A stretch of 64,000 nucleotides of DNA, from assembly GCF_000760735.1 (NCBI RefSeq), contig NZ_JMEX01000008.1, positions 2,514,915 through 2,578,914 on the forward strand. The letters are read 5' to 3'. Shown one piece after another: positions 61,594 through 64,000 of this stretch. The notes under the pieces were generated by a model. The model ran no database searches. It had not been told where the DNA came from and was given only the letters and a program-made list of their open reading frames with translations. Made by a program: the position numbers and the translations under genes. Source of the DNA: Rhodococcoides fascians A44A (GTDB lineage Bacteria > Actinomycetota > Actinomycetes > Mycobacteriales > Mycobacteriaceae). How positions within the stretch are numbered: position 1 is the stretch's first letter; each line of letters opens with the position of its first letter.

Positions 61594-62454
61594 TCATTTC
61601 GCGTGGGACTTCCAGGGCATGAGCTTCTTGCCGGCGAAGTCGACGACGAAGAACAGAACCAGCGCGATGGCGGCGAGTACGAAGAACGCCGCGAACATGG
61701 CGGCCAGATCCACCTGGCTGTTGGCGAGCATGATCACGTATCCGAGGCCCTTCGACCCGGCGATGAACTCGCCGACGACGGCGCCGCCCACAGCAAGGGA
61801 GATCGAGATCTTGGCACCGGAGAAGATCGACGGAAGTGCGTAGATGAACTCGATCTTCGTCAGACGCTTCCATGTCGACGCCTTGTTGATCCGCGCCAGT
61901 TCCTTCAGCTCGTGCGGAACGGTGCTGAGACCGTCGAACGTGTTGATGACCAGTGGGAAGAAAGCAATTGCCATGGCGACGAACGCTTTCGACTCGAAGC
62001 CGAAGCCGAACCACACGATGAACAGAGGTGCCAGGGCGACTTTGGGAATCGTGTCGATCGTGACGAGGGCCGGATAGAGAAACGTCCGGATCGTCGGTGA
62101 ATAGTGCAGCAGGCCGCCGCACACGATGCCGAGCAACGTGCCGCCGACGAATCCAGCCAGCGCCTCGCCGATCGTCACCCAGGCGTTCGTCGCGAAATAG
62201 TCGAAGCGGGAGAACAGTTCGGCGAACGCCGCGACGGGTCCGACCAGAATGTATTCAGGAGGTCGGGTTATCGCCACTGCCAGTTCCCACAGGCCCAACA
62301 GCCCGAGGATGCCGACGACGGCTTTGGTGCCGGTGACGAGCGAGTCGCGACGAGGCCACGGCCTGCGGGTCGGTACTCGAACCGGCGGTGCGGCAGGAGT
62401 CGGAACGCCTGCGGGCGCTGCGCTTGTCTGTATTTCGGATGCTGTCATGGCCAT
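61594..62454 (-). CDS. ABC importer permease
   Basis: 286 residues (ATG 62448 is an alternative start). About six helices, and the BPD_transp_1 EAA loop ELARINKASTWKRLTKIEFI (about 195-215). First gene of the operon permease, binding protein, ATPase, M24 hydrolase, RidA. Confidence 0.92.
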   Translation of the reverse strand: MAMTASEIQTSAAPAGVPTPAAPPVRVPTRRPWPRRDSLVTGTKAVVGILGLLGLWELAVAITRPPEYILVGPVAAFAELFSRFDYFATNAWVTIGEALAGFVGGTLLGIVCGGLLHYSPTIRTFLYPALVTIDTIPKVALAPLFIVWFGFGFESKAFVAMAIAFFPLVINTFDGLSTVPHELKELARINKASTWKRLTKIEFIYALPSIFSGAKISISLAVGGAVVGEFIAGSKGLGYVIMLANSQVDLAAMFAAFFVLAAIALVLFFVVDFAGKKLMPWKSHAK

Positions 62455-62938
62455 TCATCCTTCGGTGAGGGATCGAATTCAGGGCTGGATCGTTGTGACC
62501 GAACGACGACTGGGGTTGCCGACACGGTGCGGGCTCGACGAGGACTGGTGGGCGCAGGCATTCCGGCGTGCCTGCACCGCTCGGTGGTGCATCTGCTCCC
62601 GATTGCGCGATCGGCAGCGACTACTTCGTCTGCATGAACAGGGTTTCACTTTTTGGTGAACTAGGCGAACCGTACAACGTGATCGTCGACACGTCCATAG
62701 ATCGCCAGCAGACAACGTCCACGCGCTGACCGGTGGAGACAGCTGTTCGTGCCGCTCTACCGGCGTCGATGCCCCAGTTGAATCGACGGATGCCAAAAAG
62801 AATGGGCGTGTACCGGCCTTCCGGCCCCGCGATCGACGTCTTCGTCCACCGGATCGGCCTGTGCCGTGGTTCACTGTCTGGTGTAAGTCGCCGAACAGGC
62901 GTAGGGAACGAGTGGAGACAGCCAGGGGGTTCGACACG
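62455..62938. promoter_or_regulatory. Divergent control region with two candidate TetR operators
   Basis: About 480 bases between the uptake operon and tetR. TTCAC-N6-GTGAA at 62645-62660 and TTCAC-N6-GTGTA at 62872-62887, the second 50 bases before tetR. No gene is seen in the stretch. Confidence 0.6.
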
Positions 62939-63586
62939 ATGTCGACAGCGTCCGAGGTTCAGGGCCGCCGAGGTGCACGCGGCGGGGATGTTCGGGGCAA
63001 CATCTTGACGGAGGCCATGGCGGAGTTCGCGGCCAAGGGCTTCACCGGCGCCCGAATGGACGACATCGCGCTGCGAACGAAGACGACGAAGAAGATGATC
63101 TACTACTACTTCGGCGACAAGAAAGGTCTCTACCGATCGGTGCTCGAGAGCGCGATCGTCAACATTCGCGCCGAGGAGCAGCGGGTTCACGTCGACGAAC
63201 TCGATCCCGTGGACGCACTCCGGCGCGTCGTCGAGCTGACCTTCGACTACCACGAGCGGAACCCCGACTTCGTCCGTCTGATGGCGAGCGAGAACACGCT
63301 CAAAGCCTTCTACCTGGGACAATCTGGGGAGCGCAGCGAACTCGCCGGCCCGGCACTGGATCTACTGTCCGACATCCTCCACCGCGGCCGTGAAGCAAAA
63401 GTCTTCAAGGACGGTATCGACGCCGTCGACCTCCACTTCACCATCACCAGCTTCAGCTTCTTCCGCGTCTCCAACCAGTACACCTTCGACTGGCTGTTCC
63501 AGTTCGACCCCGTCGCGCCCGAGAACCGGGAGCGTCTTCGAAAAATGCTCACCGACATGGTCATCGGATACGTGACGGTCGGCTGA
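62939..63586 (+). CDS. TetR family regulator
   Basis: 215 residues from ATG 62939 after AGGGGG. N-terminal HTH with ILTEAMAEFAAKGFTGARMD and RTKTTKKMIYYYFGDKKGLY, and a C-terminal domain like the TetR_C/RutR-type ligand region (VRLMASENTLKAFYLGQS). RutR-like regulators respond to pyrimidines or similar, which suits the divergent NMT1-type transporter. Likely autoregulated. Confidence 0.88.
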   Translation: MSTASEVQGRRGARGGDVRGNILTEAMAEFAAKGFTGARMDDIALRTKTTKKMIYYYFGDKKGLYRSVLESAIVNIRAEEQRVHVDELDPVDALRRVVELTFDYHERNPDFVRLMASENTLKAFYLGQSGERSELAGPALDLLSDILHRGREAKVFKDGIDAVDLHFTITSFSFFRVSNQYTFDWLFQFDPVAPENRERLRKMLTDMVIGYVTVG

Positions 63587-63612
63587 CGCTGCACAGAGTG
63601 TGGTCGGAAGAC

Positions 63613-63679
63613 ACGAATTGCCCGATACTTCGTCGATTCGGCGCTATTCCGCGAATTCGTGAAGTATCGGGCAATTCGT
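63613..63679. terminator. Long perfect inverted repeat after tetR
   Basis: ACGAATTGCCCGATACTTC (63613-63631) pairs perfectly with 63661-63679 across a 29-base centre. It lies between convergent genes and could be a bidirectional terminator without a T tract, or a dispersed palindrome. Confidence 0.6.
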
Positions 63680-63751
63680 AGCACTGCGGTCGACGCACGA
63701 TCACTCATGGACGACGCGCGGTTGTGCGACAGGGCCGCCAGCGGCGAATGG

Positions 63752-64000
63752 TCAGTACCAGTTCGCTGTTTCCCTCGACAGTTCGAATCCGTGTCCGTTT
63801 GCGGTGCTGCACATCATTGCGGTGCGCCTGGATGTACATGTGTATCCGTCGAAGGTGACGGACTGGTCGTACTCGAGTACTACTGGGAACTCCGAGGCGA
63901 ATACTCCTTGGTTGAAGCAGGTCGGTTCCACTCGGTCCGGGTGCAGGAAGAACCCTTTGGACAGTTCATCGACGGTGAAGGTGGGGTTGGTGCAGGCCGC
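63752..64000 (-). CDS. Secreted protein, C-terminal part, runs off the window
   Basis: 82 residues to a TGA at 63752; the 5' end is beyond 64000. Reads CTNPTFTVDELSKGFFLHPD, ACYTC-like Cys spacing (GYTCTSRRTAMMC) and ends GHGFELSRETANWY. The closing GHGF-x-LSRE pattern is common at the C-terminus of small secreted actinobacterial proteins. Cysteines probably form disulfides. Function unknown. Confidence 0.75.
   Translation of the reverse strand, partial: AACTNPTFTVDELSKGFFLHPDRVEPTCFNQGVFASEFPVVLEYDQSVTFDGYTCTSRRTAMMCSTANGHGFELSRETANWY

Overview
The window looks like chromosome from a high-GC, mycolic-acid actinobacterium, most likely Rhodococcus (or a close relative). The support is family-level: a bacterial nitric oxide synthase, OtsA, an MbtH protein, an LppP/LprE-type lipoprotein, GTG starts and strongly GC-biased codon use. 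No rRNA is present. One intact tRNA gene is present.

Left chromosomal part (1-27340). A bacterial NO synthase faces a globin-FAD/NAD reductase and a stand-alone reductase. Next come a family 2 glycosyltransferase, RsgA, an alpha/beta hydrolase, OtsA, a heterodimeric ABC exporter with asymmetric ATP sites, and a quinone reductase divergent from an AraC/GlxA regulator. A GntR-controlled operon (15567-20839) encodes a zinc dehydrogenase, mannonate dehydratase, KDG kinase, fructuronate reductase and KDPG aldolase. With the MHS-type transporter at 20990 it makes a nearly self-contained route for L-gulonate or D-fructuronate. An SDR, a coiled-coil/CsbD pair, a hydrolase, an orphan MbtH and a ThrE exporter lead to tRNA-Thr(TGT).

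Genomic island (about 27345-46055). A 50-bp copy of the 3' part of tRNA-Thr recurs at 46006-46055, bracketing about 18.7 kb. The left end holds a tyrosine integrase, an XRE repressor, an excisionase-like protein and a DUF3631 ATPase broken by an in-frame stop. The cargo includes a lipoprotein, a small XRE regulator, a secreted protein, an HTH/ImmA-IrrE pair, a HEPN-motif protein next to a nucleotidyl-cyclase-like protein, a serine resolvase with a res-like site, an OGG-fold protein, a McrA-like HNH endonuclease, a predicted nuclease with an ADWEWW motif and a RhuM protein. It reads as a defence island. The HEPN/cyclase-like pair is the best candidate here for an undescribed system.

Right chromosomal part (46056-64000). 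A CIRCE site precedes an HSP20 gene, followed by GAF-ANTAR, two STAS proteins and an HATPase anti-sigma factor (a stress partner-switching set). Then come two decayed genes (a TetR and a sugar-phosphate isomerase), gamma-glutamyltransferase, LysR with MatC and PrpF, and an operon of ABC uptake, M24 hydrolase and RidA. That operon is probably controlled by a divergent TetR that has two copies of a candidate operator. The last bases hold the 3' end of a secreted-protein gene that runs off the window.
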